The notes under the pieces: model-generated
Told to the model about the DNA's origin: nothing
The model's input: the letters and a program-made list of their open reading frames with translations, nothing else
Database searches by the model: none
Shown here: one piece after another, positions 1 through 12,533 of the stretch
Position numbering within the stretch: position 1 is the first letter of the stretch
Layout of the letters: each line of letters opens with the position of its first letter
Position numbers and translations under genes: made by a program
NCBI GenBank assembly: GCA_016792685.1
Contig: JAEULQ010000130.1
Coordinates: forward strand, 1 to 33,742
Source of the DNA: Tabrizicola sp.
GTDB taxonomy: Bacteria; Pseudomonadota; Alphaproteobacteria; Rhodobacterales; Rhodobacteraceae
DNA length: 33,742 bases
Direction of reading: 5' to 3'

Positions 1-1
1 C

Positions 2-1897
<1,896 letters not shown>

Positions 1898-1917
1898 CGC
1901 CGCGTGAATCGGGAAAA

Positions 1918-1943
1918 GGGGCGGTCTGGCAACGGGCCGCCCC
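1918..1943 (+). terminator. GC-rich hairpin between dnaK and dnaJ
   Basis: GGGGCGG (1918-1924) pairs perfectly with CCGCCCC (1937-1943) around a 12-base loop. There is no T-run after it, so it may be a partial terminator or an mRNA-stabilising hairpin that sets dnaK above dnaJ, rather than a full stop. Its role is inference. Confidence 0.4.
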
Positions 1944-1970
1944 TCGCCGGTTCCACTTGGGGGTTTTGCC

Positions 1971-3125
1971 GTGGCAAAGCGCGACTACTATGAGGTGCTT
2001 GGGGTCAAGAAGGGCGCTTCAGCCGAAGAGCTGAAGAAAGCCTATCGGGCAAAGGCGAAAGAGCTGCATCCCGACCGCAACGCCGACAATCCGCAGGCCG
2101 AGGCCCAGTTCAAGGAAGTGAACGAGGCCTATGAGGTCCTGAAGGACGAACAGAAGAAAGCGGCCTATGACCGCTTCGGGCATGCAGCCTTCGAAGGTGG
2201 CATGGGCGGTGGCCCACGCCCCGGTGGCGGCTATGGCCAGCAAGGCGACTTTGCCAGCGCTTTCTCGGACGTGTTCGAGGATCTCTTCGGCGACTTCATG
2301 GGTCGCGGCGGGGGCGGTGGCGGCGGTCGCAGCCGGGCACAGCGCGGCTCGGATTTGCGCTACAACCTGCGCGTCAGCCTGGAAGAGGCCTATTCCGGCG
2401 TCCAGAAGACCATCTCGGTTCCGACATCCGTCAGTTGCGACACCTGCCACGGCACCGGTGCCGAAGGCGGGGCCGAACCGGTAACCTGCCCCACCTGTTC
2501 GGGGATGGGCAAGGTCCGGGCACAGCAAGGCTTCTTCACCATTGAGCGCACCTGCCACCAGTGCAACGGCATGGGCCAGATCATCAAGAACCCCTGCCGG
2601 ACCTGTGGCGGCCAGGGCCGGATGAGCCGCGAGAAATCACTGTCGGTGAACATCCCGCAAGGGGTCGAGACCGGCACAAGGATCAGGCTGGCCGGCGAGG
2701 GCGAAGCGGGCCTCCGCGGGGGGCCAAGCGGCGACCTTTACATCTTCATCGAGGTGAAGGAGCACGCGATCTTCCAGCGCGACGGGGTGCACCTATTCTG
2801 CCGGGTGCCGGTGTCGATGCCGACCGCTGCCTTGGGTGGCGAGGTCGAGGTGCCGACGATCGACGGGGGCAAGGCCCGGGTCAAGGTTCCGGCCGGTGCC
2901 CAGACCGGCAAGCAGATGCGGCTCCGGATGAAGGGGATGCCGGCGCTGCGCTCGACGAACACGGGCGATATGGTCATCGAACTCGCGGTCGAGACCCCTG
3001 TGAACCTTACCTCTCGGCAGCGGGAATTGCTGCGCGAGTTCGAGAAGCTCAGCGAAGAGAACAACCCCGAAAGCTCGTCATTCTTCTCCAAGGTGAAGGG
3101 CTTCTGGGACGGGATGAAGGGCTGA
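1971..3125 (+). CDS. dnaJ: Chaperone protein DnaJ (Hsp40)
   Basis: DnaJ is the J-domain co-chaperone that delivers substrates to DnaK and stimulates its ATPase. The 384-residue protein has all type I parts in order: J domain at about 1-70 with the HPD tripeptide in [10 protein letters not shown], a Gly/Phe-rich linker (about 75-115), four CxxCxGxG zinc repeats ([32 protein letters not shown], about 145-215), then the C-terminal substrate-binding and dimer region. The start is GTG at 1971, reading [11 protein letters not shown], the family's usual N-terminus, with a G-rich stretch (TTGGGGG) about 10 bases upstream. It lies directly behind dnaK. Nothing is missing. Confidence 0.98.
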   Translation: MAKRDYYEVLGVKKGASAEELKKAYRAKAKELHPDRNADNPQAEAQFKEVNEAYEVLKDEQKKAAYDRFGHAAFEGGMGGGPRPGGGYGQQGDFASAFSDVFEDLFGDFMGRGGGGGGGRSRAQRGSDLRYNLRVSLEEAYSGVQKTISVPTSVSCDTCHGTGAEGGAEPVTCPTCSGMGKVRAQQGFFTIERTCHQCNGMGQIIKNPCRTCGGQGRMSREKSLSVNIPQGVETGTRIRLAGEGEAGLRGGPSGDLYIFIEVKEHAIFQRDGVHLFCRVPVSMPTAALGGEVEVPTIDGGKARVKVPAGAQTGKQMRLRMKGMPALRSTNTGDMVIELAVETPVNLTSRQRELLREFEKLSEENNPESSSFFSKVKGFWDGMKG

Positions 3126-3165
3126 CGCAGGCACATTGAAGGTAGCCTGCCCACCCGCCTGCGTC
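3124..3165 (+). terminator. Hairpin at the end of dnaJ with an alternative pairing
   Basis: GACGCAGGC (3124-3132, overlapping the dnaJ stop) pairs perfectly with GCCTGCGTC (3157-3165). The same left arm can instead pair with a nearer GCCTGC (3145-3150). There is no T-run. It may end or process the dnaKJ transcript before radC. Confidence 0.4.
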
Positions 3166-3167
3166 CG

Positions 3168-3183
3168 TTAACGGTTTCTCAAC
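3168..3183 (+). promoter_or_regulatory. Possible CtrA-like site upstream of radC
   Basis: TTAA (3168-3171), seven bases, then TCAAC (3179-3183) resembles the alphaproteobacterial CtrA full site TTAA-N7-TTAAC with one mismatch. It sits 24 bases before the radC start. The left half is also inside a perfect 10-base palindrome, CCGTTAACGG (3165-3174). A single near-match of this kind can arise by chance. Confidence 0.2.
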
Positions 3184-3206
3184 CATGAGCCGACAGTCTA
3201 AGGCGC

Positions 3207-3971
3207 ATGGTCACGTCGTTCAACGAACCCTTTCTCCCTTTGATTGCGCCTGTGGGCGACGCTGATGAAGCCGAACCCCAGGCGCTGACCGGGCGGCTCC
3301 CCTCCTATATCGCAGACCACCGCCAGCGCCTGCGCGACCGCTTCATGCAGGCGGGCGGGGCTGCGCTTCCCGAATACGAACTCCTCGAACTCATCCTCTT
3401 CCGGGCGATACCGCGACAGGACGTCAAGCCCTTGGCCAGGCTCCTCCTTGACACTTTCGGCGATTTCAACCGTGTGATTTCGGCCTCTCCGGCGCGCCTG
3501 CAACTGGTCAAGGGCGCCGGTCCAGCGGTGGTGCTTGAGCTCAAGCTGGTCGAGGCCGCCGCCCAGCGGCTGATGCGGGCACGGGTGATCCAGAAGCCGG
3601 TCCTTTCCAGCTGGGACGCGCTACTGGATTACTGCCACACAACCATGGCGCACCGCGAAACCGAACAGTTCCGCCTCCTCTTCCTTGACCGCAAGAATGT
3701 GCTGATCGCCGACGAAGAACAGGCCAGGGGCACAGTCGATCATGTGCCGGTCTATCCGCGCGAAATCGTGAAGCGGGCGCTTGAGCTGAACGCCAGCGCC
3801 CTGATCCTGGTCCACAACCATCCTTCGGGCGACCCGACCCCTTCGGACAGCGATCTGTCGATGACCCGACAGGTCCAGGACGCCTGCGAAGCGCTGGGAT
3901 TGGTGCTGCATGACCACCTGATCATCGGCAAGTCGCGCGAACTGAGCTTTCGCGCTCAGGGGTATCTTTAG
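3207..3971 (+). CDS. radC: RadC/YicR family JAB-domain protein
   Basis: A 254-residue RadC-family protein. The N-terminal half (about 45-125) has a UPF0758-type helical/helix-hairpin-helix region (YELLELILFRAIPRQDVKPLA, split by eye; later LQLVKGAGPA). The C-terminal half is a JAB/MPN+ metalloprotease-like fold with the zinc motif HNHPSGDPTPSDSD near residues 210-225. The biochemical role of RadC is unsettled in the literature; it is associated with DNA repair or transformation in some bacteria, but the original radC102 phenotype was traced to recG. The start at 3207 has only a weak AAGG three bases upstream. It converges with the next gene: the two stop codons share four bases (3968-3971), leaving no room for a terminator between them. 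Confidence 0.9.
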   Translation: MVTSFNEPFLPLIAPVGDADEAEPQALTGRLPSYIADHRQRLRDRFMQAGGAALPEYELLELILFRAIPRQDVKPLARLLLDTFGDFNRVISASPARLQLVKGAGPAVVLELKLVEAAAQRLMRARVIQKPVLSSWDALLDYCHTTMAHRETEQFRLLFLDRKNVLIADEEQARGTVDHVPVYPREIVKRALELNASALILVHNHPSGDPTPSDSDLSMTRQVQDACEALGLVLHDHLIIGKSRELSFRAQGYL

Positions 3972-5485
3972 GGTTCCGAAGTCTCCAGCACGGTCGGCGC
4001 GAAATCGGGGACAACCCAAAGCTCGACCCGCCGGTTCAGGTGGCGGCCAATGGCGGTTTCGTCGCAAGCCATGGGCAGGGCCTCGCCAAAGCCCTCCACC
4101 GCCGGAAGGTCGGCCACCGCCAGATCCGGGGCAATGGCGGCAAGCTCTTGTGCGACCTTGGCTGCGCGTTCGACGGACAGGGCAAGATTGGCCTCAGCCG
4201 CGCCCGAGCCATCGGAAAATCCGGCGAAGACCAGCTTCTCGTTGCGGAACTGCCCCGTGGCGATCAACTGCGCCAGATCGACCAGATTGTCCTGCGACTG
4301 GGCATCCAGCGTGGAAGACCCGTCCTCGAACCGGAAGGTGAAGGACATCCTGTCCGCCCCGTCCATGATGCCAACAAGCCGTTTCAGATCGGCCAGGGTC
4401 ACATCCTCGCCCGCGCCCTGGATCGCATTGATCAGCCGCAGACCGTCCGAGGTCATCGGCTGCCGACTGGCCGACCGATCGATGAACCCGGCAGAGGCGA
4501 CGGCATCCTGCGCGGCGGGTGTGCGCAGGAAGTCCAGGAACTCGCGCGTCATGAGCGGCAGGCGGCGTTTTGGGGCCAGCAGCATCACCGGCAGAGCCAG
4601 GGGATAATCCTCGGCCTTGATCGACAGGGCGTTCGGCAGCAGCGGAAAACCACAAGAATCCGTCAGCGGCAACCGCCGCGCCGGAGCAATGGCCGAACGT
4701 CCCGAAATGGCGATGGCCCAGGGGTCCCTGGCCACAGCTTCGGTCAGGCCCTGCAGGTCGGAATGCAGGGTTTGGGCCGGTGCGCTGTCCCCCAGCCGCG
4801 CGGTGAGGGCAAGTTGCAGGTCCGTCTCCGGACGCAGGGCGTGCAGCACGACCGGCATGTCCGGGCCGCCAACCTCAGCCCAGTTCGTGACCTCGCCCGA
4901 CAGGATCCTTGCCAGGTCCACCGTCGAGATTTCCGGCAGTGGATTGTCAGGCGCGACAATCACCAGGAGCGCCTCCATCGCCACGGAGTGGCTGCTGAAG
5001 GCCGCTTCCGGCTGGAAGGCCAGCTTCAGATCTGCGGCACCCGTCTCGATCGCGGCGCTGGCCTGGGCAGGCGGCAAGGCCGAGAAGGAAACCTCGGCCA
5101 GTTCCTTGCGGCTTTCGGGGTCCAGAATCCTGGCAGCAAAGCCTGCATCCGGCAAAGGATCATAGATCAGTCCCCGGCTTTGGGCGAAGGCCTCGAACAG
5201 AACGGGCAGCAGTTGCGCGGCATCAGCGGCCCCGACAACCCTGATAACTGCTTTGGGCGCGATCAGGTCGGGGCAAGCCGGACCCTCGCAGATCACCCCC
5301 TGACCGTCGACCGTCAGCAGGCCATAGCTGGTCTCGATGCGGTAGAATTCGCCGTCATAGCCCTGAAGCCGACCATTCAGGACGATCCCACCTTCGCGGG
5401 CCACAAGCGTCACATCCTGCGCAAGGGCGGAAAAGGAAAAAACCAATGCAGCGCAAAACGCTGCGATCCATACCCTAACGCCCAT
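3968..5485 (-). CDS. Exported PstS-like substrate-binding/OmpA-domain fusion protein
   Basis: A 505-residue protein with a clear Sec signal peptide (hydrophobic AAFCAALVFSFSALA, cleavage likely after SALA at about residue 22). The middle (about 75-340) resembles a PstS-type phosphate/anion-binding periplasmic protein, with phrases such as VDLARILSGEVTNWAEVGGP typical of PBP-like domain PF12849. The last ~130 residues are an OmpA/MotB peptidoglycan-binding domain (FEDGSSTLDAQSQDNL, then NLALSVERAAKVAQEL and HLNRRVELWV). So it is probably periplasmic, bound to peptidoglycan through OmpA, with a ligand-binding head; the ligand is not known from sequence. The gene starts 18 bases after the stop of the gene at 5504-6415 and is probably co-transcribed with it. 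ATG at 5485 has a short AGG upstream. Confidence 0.85.
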   Translation of the reverse strand: MGVRVWIAAFCAALVFSFSALAQDVTLVAREGGIVLNGRLQGYDGEFYRIETSYGLLTVDGQGVICEGPACPDLIAPKAVIRVVGAADAAQLLPVLFEAFAQSRGLIYDPLPDAGFAARILDPESRKELAEVSFSALPPAQASAAIETGAADLKLAFQPEAAFSSHSVAMEALLVIVAPDNPLPEISTVDLARILSGEVTNWAEVGGPDMPVVLHALRPETDLQLALTARLGDSAPAQTLHSDLQGLTEAVARDPWAIAISGRSAIAPARRLPLTDSCGFPLLPNALSIKAEDYPLALPVMLLAPKRRLPLMTREFLDFLRTPAAQDAVASAGFIDRSASRQPMTSDGLRLINAIQGAGEDVTLADLKRLVGIMDGADRMSFTFRFEDGSSTLDAQSQDNLVDLAQLIATGQFRNEKLVFAGFSDGSGAAEANLALSVERAAKVAQELAAIAPDLAVADLPAVEGFGEALPMACDETAIGRHLNRRVELWVVPDFAPTVLETSEP

Positions 5486-5503
5486 TACCTGCCAATCCGG
5501 CCC

Positions 5504-6415
5504 TTATTTCGGAGTGACGAGTTTCAGCGCGGGCGCAAGATTCTTCAACACCAGAATGTCGCCAGAGGTGCCGCAAAGCGGAACCGGCACCAGTTGTTCC
5601 TTCTCAAGAACCGTGCCCCGGTTGGACAAGAGCGTTGCCAACCGGATCGTGCGCCCGCATGAGGCGGGCGTGATCCGAAGTTCGGCCGAGATACGGGCCT
5701 CGCCAAGGTCATGGCCGGGGACTGAATAGACCCGCGACAGGACCGGAGCCGCCACTTCTGCCGAGCCAAGCGCAAAGACCTGTTCGGCCCCGCTTTCGAA
5801 CAGCCCGCTGCCGCCGACAAGCACCTTTTCGCCGTCGGTCACGCGCATCTCAAGCTCGGCCGGGGGTTCCCAGATCAGCGCAACACGGGTGAAGTCGTCC
5901 GCGTCCGGGACAGTGGTCTGCCCCATCAGGAACTGCGAATCCTCCAGGTAGACCGCCACAAGCGCATCGGTCCGTAGGGCCGGAAAGCTCAGGGCCACGA
6001 CGCCGGACGGGCTGGAAAGGGCCGTGAAGGACAGGCCGGCATGCCGGATGACCACTCGCTCGCCCGGGTTGCAGGGTGCCTGAAGCCTCAGGGCGACCAT
6101 GCCGTCGGGCGCAGGTGTCAGTCCCAGGTTCGGCTGGCAGGGATCGGTTCCGCCTTCGGGTGCATCGGCCGCGATCGAGGTGATGCCGATGACGTCGTCC
6201 AGCCCGGGCTTGCCAGGAGCGCTGAGCGAGGCCGATTGTGGCACCGCCCCCTTGTCCACTTTCGGCTGGACAGCTGGCTCTTGTGACCTGCGCAGAGTGT
6301 CAAGGCTGAGCGATCCGCTGACGCTGGAGGATTTCAGCGATTCAGCAGCATGGGCGGCCGCAAGCGCGACTCCCAACACTGCGGAATACCGCAGAACCCT
6401 TTTCCCCCATCGCAT
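5504..6415 (-). CDS. Exported or membrane-anchored protein of unknown function
   Basis: I do not recognise this family firmly; related proteins beside secA in Rhodobacteraceae are sometimes loosely labelled translocase because of the neighbour. The chosen start, ATG at 6415 (MRWGKRVLRYSAVLGVALAA), gives 303 residues with an N-terminal basic/hydrophobic signal or anchor; GAGG lies about 10 bases upstream. A longer frame opens at 6484 but adds 23 residues that would precede the signal and has no Shine-Dalgarno. The mature part is Pro/Ser-rich to about residue 90, then looks beta-rich, with a few Cys (DPCQPN, APCNPG, ASCGRT, PLCGTS) that could form periplasmic disulfides. It lies 18 bases before the PstS/OmpA gene, and is separated from secA by that gene's terminator. 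Confidence 0.7.
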   Translation of the reverse strand: MRWGKRVLRYSAVLGVALAAAHAAESLKSSSVSGSLSLDTLRRSQEPAVQPKVDKGAVPQSASLSAPGKPGLDDVIGITSIAADAPEGGTDPCQPNLGLTPAPDGMVALRLQAPCNPGERVVIRHAGLSFTALSSPSGVVALSFPALRTDALVAVYLEDSQFLMGQTTVPDADDFTRVALIWEPPAELEMRVTDGEKVLVGGSGLFESGAEQVFALGSAEVAAPVLSRVYSVPGHDLGEARISAELRITPASCGRTIRLATLLSNRGTVLEKEQLVPVPLCGTSGDILVLKNLAPALKLVTPK

Positions 6416-6518
6416 GGCAGCAGCGCCTCGGTACGAATCGATACCGTCCCCAGCTACCGCCCAATGAGGGCAGAGAAATGGCATTATTGCGTTAGCAGGC
6501 GGGGCGTTCGATTCAGGA

Positions 6519-6549
6519 CAAGGAAAAGCCGGAGGAATGTCTCCGGCTT
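6519..6549 (-). terminator. Rho-independent terminator of secA
   Basis: On the minus strand AAGCCGGAG and CTCCGGCTT form a perfect 9-bp stem (6549-6541 with 6534-6526) around a 6-base loop, followed by TTCC with the T's extending the stem. It begins about 60 bases after the secA stop. Confidence 0.8.
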
Positions 6550-6611
6550 GTCACCTTGCCAACCGTTTGTTCCGGCGCGAAGAAACCCGCCCAGGCTCGG
6601 GTAGTTTCAGC

Positions 6612-9347
<2,736 letters not shown>

Positions 9348-9533
9348 GTTTTCTCCGTGGGCGGCTTCTAGCAATATCGTGTGGCTCTCGGACTTGCCCG
9401 CCCCGACAGCCTTCCATAGAAGGACCAGAGTATGACCGGACGGCCCCGTCCCACGCGACTGTCGCGATGTAAGGGGGAAGCCCGGGATAGTCAACTTAGC
9501 CGGGCCTGTGGTCCCGATCAGGAGATGGTGAAA

Positions 9534-10376
9534 ATGACGAAACGGTCCGGTTTCTGGTCGGTTCTGGCGCTGACGGCGGTCCTTGGCGCCCCGGCCTTCG
9601 CCGAGGGCGAGACCGCGGATACCGTGGTGGCTACGGTGAACGGGGTAAAGATCACCCTCGGGCACATGATTGCCATGCGCGAGACGCTGCCTCCGGAATA
9701 CCAGCAGCTTCCCGATGACGTCCTTTTCAAGGGCATCTACGAACAACTGATCCAGCAAGAGGTTCTGGCCCAGTCGGTGACCGAGCTTGGTCCCCGGCAA
9801 ATGGCTCTCATGGACAACGACAAGCGCGGGTTCGTCTCGGGCGTGGCCATCGAAGGCATCGTGGCCGCCGCCGTCACCGATGAGGCGCTGCAGGCCGCCT
9901 ATGACGCCAAGTTCAAGGATGCCCAGCCGCAAACCGAATACAACGCGGCGCATATCCTGGTCGATACGATCGAACAGGCTGAAAAGCTGAAGGCCGACCT
10001 TGCCGCGGGTGGCGATTTTGCCGAGCTCGCCAAGGCGAACTCGACCGACACCGGGTCGGGTGCGAATGGCGGTGACCTGGGCTGGTTCGGTCTTGGCATG
10101 ATGGTCAAGCCCTTCGAGGATGCCGTGGTTGCCGCGAAGATCGGCGAAGTCGCCGGGCCGGTGCAAAGCGAATTCGGCTTCCACCTGATCCTGGTCAAGG
10201 AAACCCGGATCGCCGAAAAGCCGACGCTGGACCAGCTGCGCGACGAACTGGCTGCCGAGGTCGAGAATGCTGCGATCAATGCGAAGATCGAAGAGCTCAC
10301 CAAAGGCGCAACTGTCACGCGCGACGGTGAAGCGCTGGACCCGGCGATTCTCAAGAACTCGACGCTGATCGACTGA
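9534..10376 (+). CDS. Exported parvulin-type peptidylprolyl isomerase
   Basis: A 280-residue PpiC/SurA-like foldase for proteins in the periplasm. The start chosen is ATG at 9534 ([18 protein letters not shown]) because GGAG ends nine bases before it; an ATG at 9525 directly touches the GGAG, and an upstream open frame has no signal peptide at its start. A signal peptide of about 23 residues ends APAFA. An N-terminal SurA-like helical region (about 30-130) is followed by the rotamase domain (about 135-230) with [24 protein letters not shown] and [14 protein letters not shown]. It is divergent from secA, and likely helps fold what SecA exports. argJ follows after 25 bases, so the two may share a transcript. 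It resembles E. coli PpiD/SurA rather than cytosolic PpiC; the exact name is left open. Confidence 0.9.
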   Translation: MTKRSGFWSVLALTAVLGAPAFAEGETADTVVATVNGVKITLGHMIAMRETLPPEYQQLPDDVLFKGIYEQLIQQEVLAQSVTELGPRQMALMDNDKRGFVSGVAIEGIVAAAVTDEALQAAYDAKFKDAQPQTEYNAAHILVDTIEQAEKLKADLAAGGDFAELAKANSTDTGSGANGGDLGWFGLGMMVKPFEDAVVAAKIGEVAGPVQSEFGFHLILVKETRIAEKPTLDQLRDELAAEVENAAINAKIEELTKGATVTRDGEALDPAILKNSTLID

Positions 10377-10401
10377 GGCCAAGGAAACTGGGGGGCGCGA
10401 C

Positions 10402-11781
10402 ATGGCAAAGAAAGACTGGAAGTCTGAAGCGAAGGCTCTGAAGAAGAAGGTCCGCAAGCTCAAGGACAGCCTGACCGCTGCCGCCGCCCCCATGGCCGAG
10501 GCGCTCGGCGATGCCGTGGGCGAGGTCGTCAGCGCGGCGAAAAAGGCGCTGAAGCCGGTCTCGCCGCTTGCCCCTGCCAGCTTCCCGTCCCTCCCCGTCA
10601 TCAAGGGCGCCGAATTCGCCGCCGTCGAGGCCGGGGTCCGCTATCAGAACCGCAAGGATGTGATGCTGGTCCGCCTGGCCCCCGGCACCACGATGGCCGG
10701 CGTCTTCACCCGGTCTTCTACCCGCTCGGGCTGTGTGCGGGATTGCCAGGCCAAACTCGCGATGAAGGTGCCAGACGGTGCGGGCGCGGCGATTGTCGTG
10801 AACTCCGGCAATTCAAACGCCTTCACCGGTGCCGTGGGCGACAAGGCCGTGGCCGCCGTGACCGGCGCTGTGGCCGAGGCGCTTGGGGTTCCGGCCAGTC
10901 GGGTGTTCTCCTCCTCGACCGGGGTCATCGGCGAGCCGCTGCCCTATGAGAAGATCACCGCCAAGGTGCCGGACCTGAAGGCCGCGCTGACGGAAGCGGC
11001 GATCGAGATGGCCGCCGAGGCCATCATGACGACCGACACGTTCCCGAAAGGCGCCGCCGCCACCGTGCAGGGCGACGGCGGGGTGATCCATATCTCCGGC
11101 ATCGCCAAGGGCTCGGGCATGATCGCGCCGGACATGGCGACGATGCTGGTCTACATCTTCACCGACGCAAAGATCGGCGCGAACCAACTGCAGAAGATGA
11201 TTTCGCGCAACGTGGATGCGACGTTCAACTCGATCACGGTCGACAGCGACACCTCGACCTCCGACACACTGCTCATCGCCGCCACCGGCCAATCAAAGGC
11301 CGCCGAGCTGAAGGGCGCGACGCTGAAAGCCTTCGAGACCGCGCTCCATGGCGTGATGCGCGATCTGGCGCTGCAGGTCGTCCGCGACGGCGAAGGCGCA
11401 ACCAAGCTGGTCGAGGTCCGGGTCACCGGCGCGGCGAGCGACGAGGACGCGGCGAAGGTCGCCTTCTCCATCGCCAATTCGCCGCTGGTGAAGACTGCCG
11501 TTGCGGGCCAGGATCCGAACTGGGGCCGCATCGTTGCCGCCATAGGCAAGTCGGGCGCCCAGGCCGACCGGGATCGGCTCTCCATCCGCTTCGGTGACAT
11601 TCTGGTGGCCGAAAAAGGCTGGCGGAACCCCGATTACAAGGAAGAAGACGGCGCCACCTACATGCAGGGCTCGGAGCTGGTGTTCGCCGTCGACCTCGGC
11701 CTTGGCAAGGGCAAGCGCAGCGTCTGGACCTGCGACCTGTCCGCCCGCTACGTCGAAATCAACGCCGACTACCGGTCGTGA
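10402..11781 (+). CDS. argJ: Bifunctional glutamate N-acetyltransferase / amino-acid acetyltransferase ArgJ
   Basis: ArgJ transfers acetyl from N-acetylornithine to glutamate (and often uses acetyl-CoA), closing the acetyl cycle of arginine synthesis in the cytosol. The core starts near residue 53 ([10 protein letters not shown]). The precursor is cut by its own chemistry just before a conserved Thr: here Ala246-Thr247 in IAPDMATML. Other family blocks are [18 protein letters not shown] and the active-site region GQDPNWGRI; the end [10 protein letters not shown] is the usual C-terminus. At 459 residues it is about 50 longer than usual; the excess is an N-terminal Lys/Ala-rich segment ([19 protein letters not shown]...) with no other Met close to the core, so it appears genuinely translated. 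The start has a G-run (GGGGGG) 6-11 bases upstream. mutT overlaps the stop by 4 bases. Confidence 0.96.
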   Translation: MAKKDWKSEAKALKKKVRKLKDSLTAAAAPMAEALGDAVGEVVSAAKKALKPVSPLAPASFPSLPVIKGAEFAAVEAGVRYQNRKDVMLVRLAPGTTMAGVFTRSSTRSGCVRDCQAKLAMKVPDGAGAAIVVNSGNSNAFTGAVGDKAVAAVTGAVAEALGVPASRVFSSSTGVIGEPLPYEKITAKVPDLKAALTEAAIEMAAEAIMTTDTFPKGAAATVQGDGGVIHISGIAKGSGMIAPDMATMLVYIFTDAKIGANQLQKMISRNVDATFNSITVDSDTSTSDTLLIAATGQSKAAELKGATLKAFETALHGVMRDLALQVVRDGEGATKLVEVRVTGAASDEDAAKVAFSIANSPLVKTAVAGQDPNWGRIVAAIGKSGAQADRDRLSIRFGDILVAEKGWRNPDYKEEDGATYMQGSELVFAVDLGLGKGKRSVWTCDLSARYVEINADYRS

Positions 11782-12176
11782 AGACGCTTCTCGTCTCGGC
11801 CGTCGCCCTGATCGACCCGGACGGTCGCGTACTTCTGGCGCAGCGGCCGGAGGGCAAGTCGCTGGCGGGGCTTTGGGAATTCCCCGGCGGAAAGGTCGAA
11901 CCCGGCGAGACACCCGAAGCCGCGCTGATCCGCGAGCTGAAGGAAGAGCTTGATATCGACACCTGGGCCTCCTGCCTTGCGCCCCTGACCTTCGCAAGCC
12001 ACAGCTACGAGGACTTCCACCTTCTGATGCCGCTCTTCGCCTGCCGCCGCTGGCAGGGGACAGTGCGGGCGACCGAAGGGCAGAAGCTGGCCTGGGTCAA
12101 GCCGAACGCATTGAAGGACTACCCGATGCCGCCCGCCGACCTGCCACTGATCCCGATCCTGCGAGATTGGTTATAG
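11778..12176 (+). CDS. mutT: 8-oxo-dGTP diphosphatase MutT-type Nudix hydrolase
   Basis: A 132-residue Nudix hydrolase of the MutT kind, which removes oxidised dGTP from the nucleotide pool to stop A:C transversions. The Nudix box is complete at about residues 38-60: G38, E44, then R52-E53-L54-K-E56-E57, with Asp at the usual Gly near its end. The start is GTG at 11778, which overlaps the argJ stop in a GTGA junction, so translation is probably coupled to argJ. The arrangement argJ-mutT is common in alphaproteobacteria. The substrate is inferred from the family and from similarity to short MutT proteins; no residue proves 8-oxo-dGTP over other nucleotides. Confidence 0.92.
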   Translation: MKTLLVSAVALIDPDGRVLLAQRPEGKSLAGLWEFPGGKVEPGETPEAALIRELKEELDIDTWASCLAPLTFASHSYEDFHLLMPLFACRRWQGTVRATEGQKLAWVKPNALKDYPMPPADLPLIPILRDWL

Positions 12177-12309
12177 TCCTTTCTGCGCGCGGAATGGGCT
12201 ACCAAGGCATTATCCATACTGGTGGCTCGACCTTTACTTTTTGGAAAGGAATGACCATCATTATAGCCACACGGTAGTTGTTTCCATTCAGGGCACTCAC
12301 CTTGAATAA

Positions 12310-12350
12310 GACCCGGCGGAGTTGCCTCTCCGCCGGGTCCCCTTCTTTTC
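12310..12350. terminator. Strong bidirectional terminator between mutT and the smc unit
   Basis: GACCCGGCGGAG (12310-12321) and CTCCGCCGGGTC (12328-12339) form a perfect 12-bp stem with a 6-base loop. On the plus strand it is followed by CCCCTTCTTTT, ending the argJ-mutT transcript about 130 bases after mutT. On the minus strand it follows the microprotein stop by 15 bases and leads into TTATTC. The 133 bases between mutT and the stem hold no gene I can support. Confidence 0.85.
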
Positions 12351-12354
12351 AGGG

Positions 12355-12453
12355 TCAGCCCCCGATCCAAAGGCGGATGGTTGCGATCAGCAGCGTTCCC
12401 GCTGCAATGACGACCATCCATTTACGGTATTGATTTCCAGTCAGTTTGCTCAC
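12355..12453 (-). CDS. Probable 32-residue single-pass membrane microprotein downstream of smc
   Basis: I do not recognise the family. Read on the minus strand the frame is GTG then 31 codons and TGA: MSKLTGNQYRKWMVV at the N-terminus, then a hydrophobic stretch (VVIAAGTLLIATI, about residues 14-26) and an RLWIGG tail. This is a polar, basic N-terminus plus one membrane segment. A GGAGG lies at the start, but touches the GTG; CTG at codon 4 would have better spacing (8 bases), so the exact start is unsure. A stop codon three codons upstream of the GTG excludes a longer protein. A 6-bp hairpin (CCGCGA/TCGCGG, 12463-12478) precedes the ribosome site, and the strong terminator follows the stop by 15 bases. 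It lies 81 bases after smc on the same strand. Confidence 0.5.
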   Translation of the reverse strand: MSKLTGNQYRKWMVVIAAGTLLIATIRLWIGG

Positions 12454-12533
12454 CTCCGTTCACCGCGAGGGATCGCGGCGGAACCAGGGGTAAGGGTGTT
12501 TGGTTAACAAACCTATACCCTGCTAGGTGGCCC

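Noticed and set aside
2019-2558. 179-codon minus-strand frame opposite dnaJ
   Set aside because: It is the shadow of the DnaJ J-domain and zinc region, with no ribosome site.
4040-5662. 540-codon plus-strand frame opposite the PstS/OmpA gene
   Set aside because: No start with a ribosome site and no known domain; the opposite strand has a signal peptide and two recognisable domains.
9348-10604. Upstream continuation of the secA frame to 10604 (1330 codons in all)
   Set aside because: The part before [10 protein letters not shown] runs antisense through the parvulin gene and looks random. The ATG at 9347 has a good ribosome site and matches the family start.
12260-12265. Perfect TATAAT on the minus strand
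   Set aside because: No -35 at the right distance, and it would drive transcription antisense into mutT with no gene behind it.
12119-12421. 100-codon minus-strand frame between mutT and smc
   Set aside because: It runs through the perfect terminator stem and the end of mutT, and its protein looks random; the 32-residue frame here is better supported.
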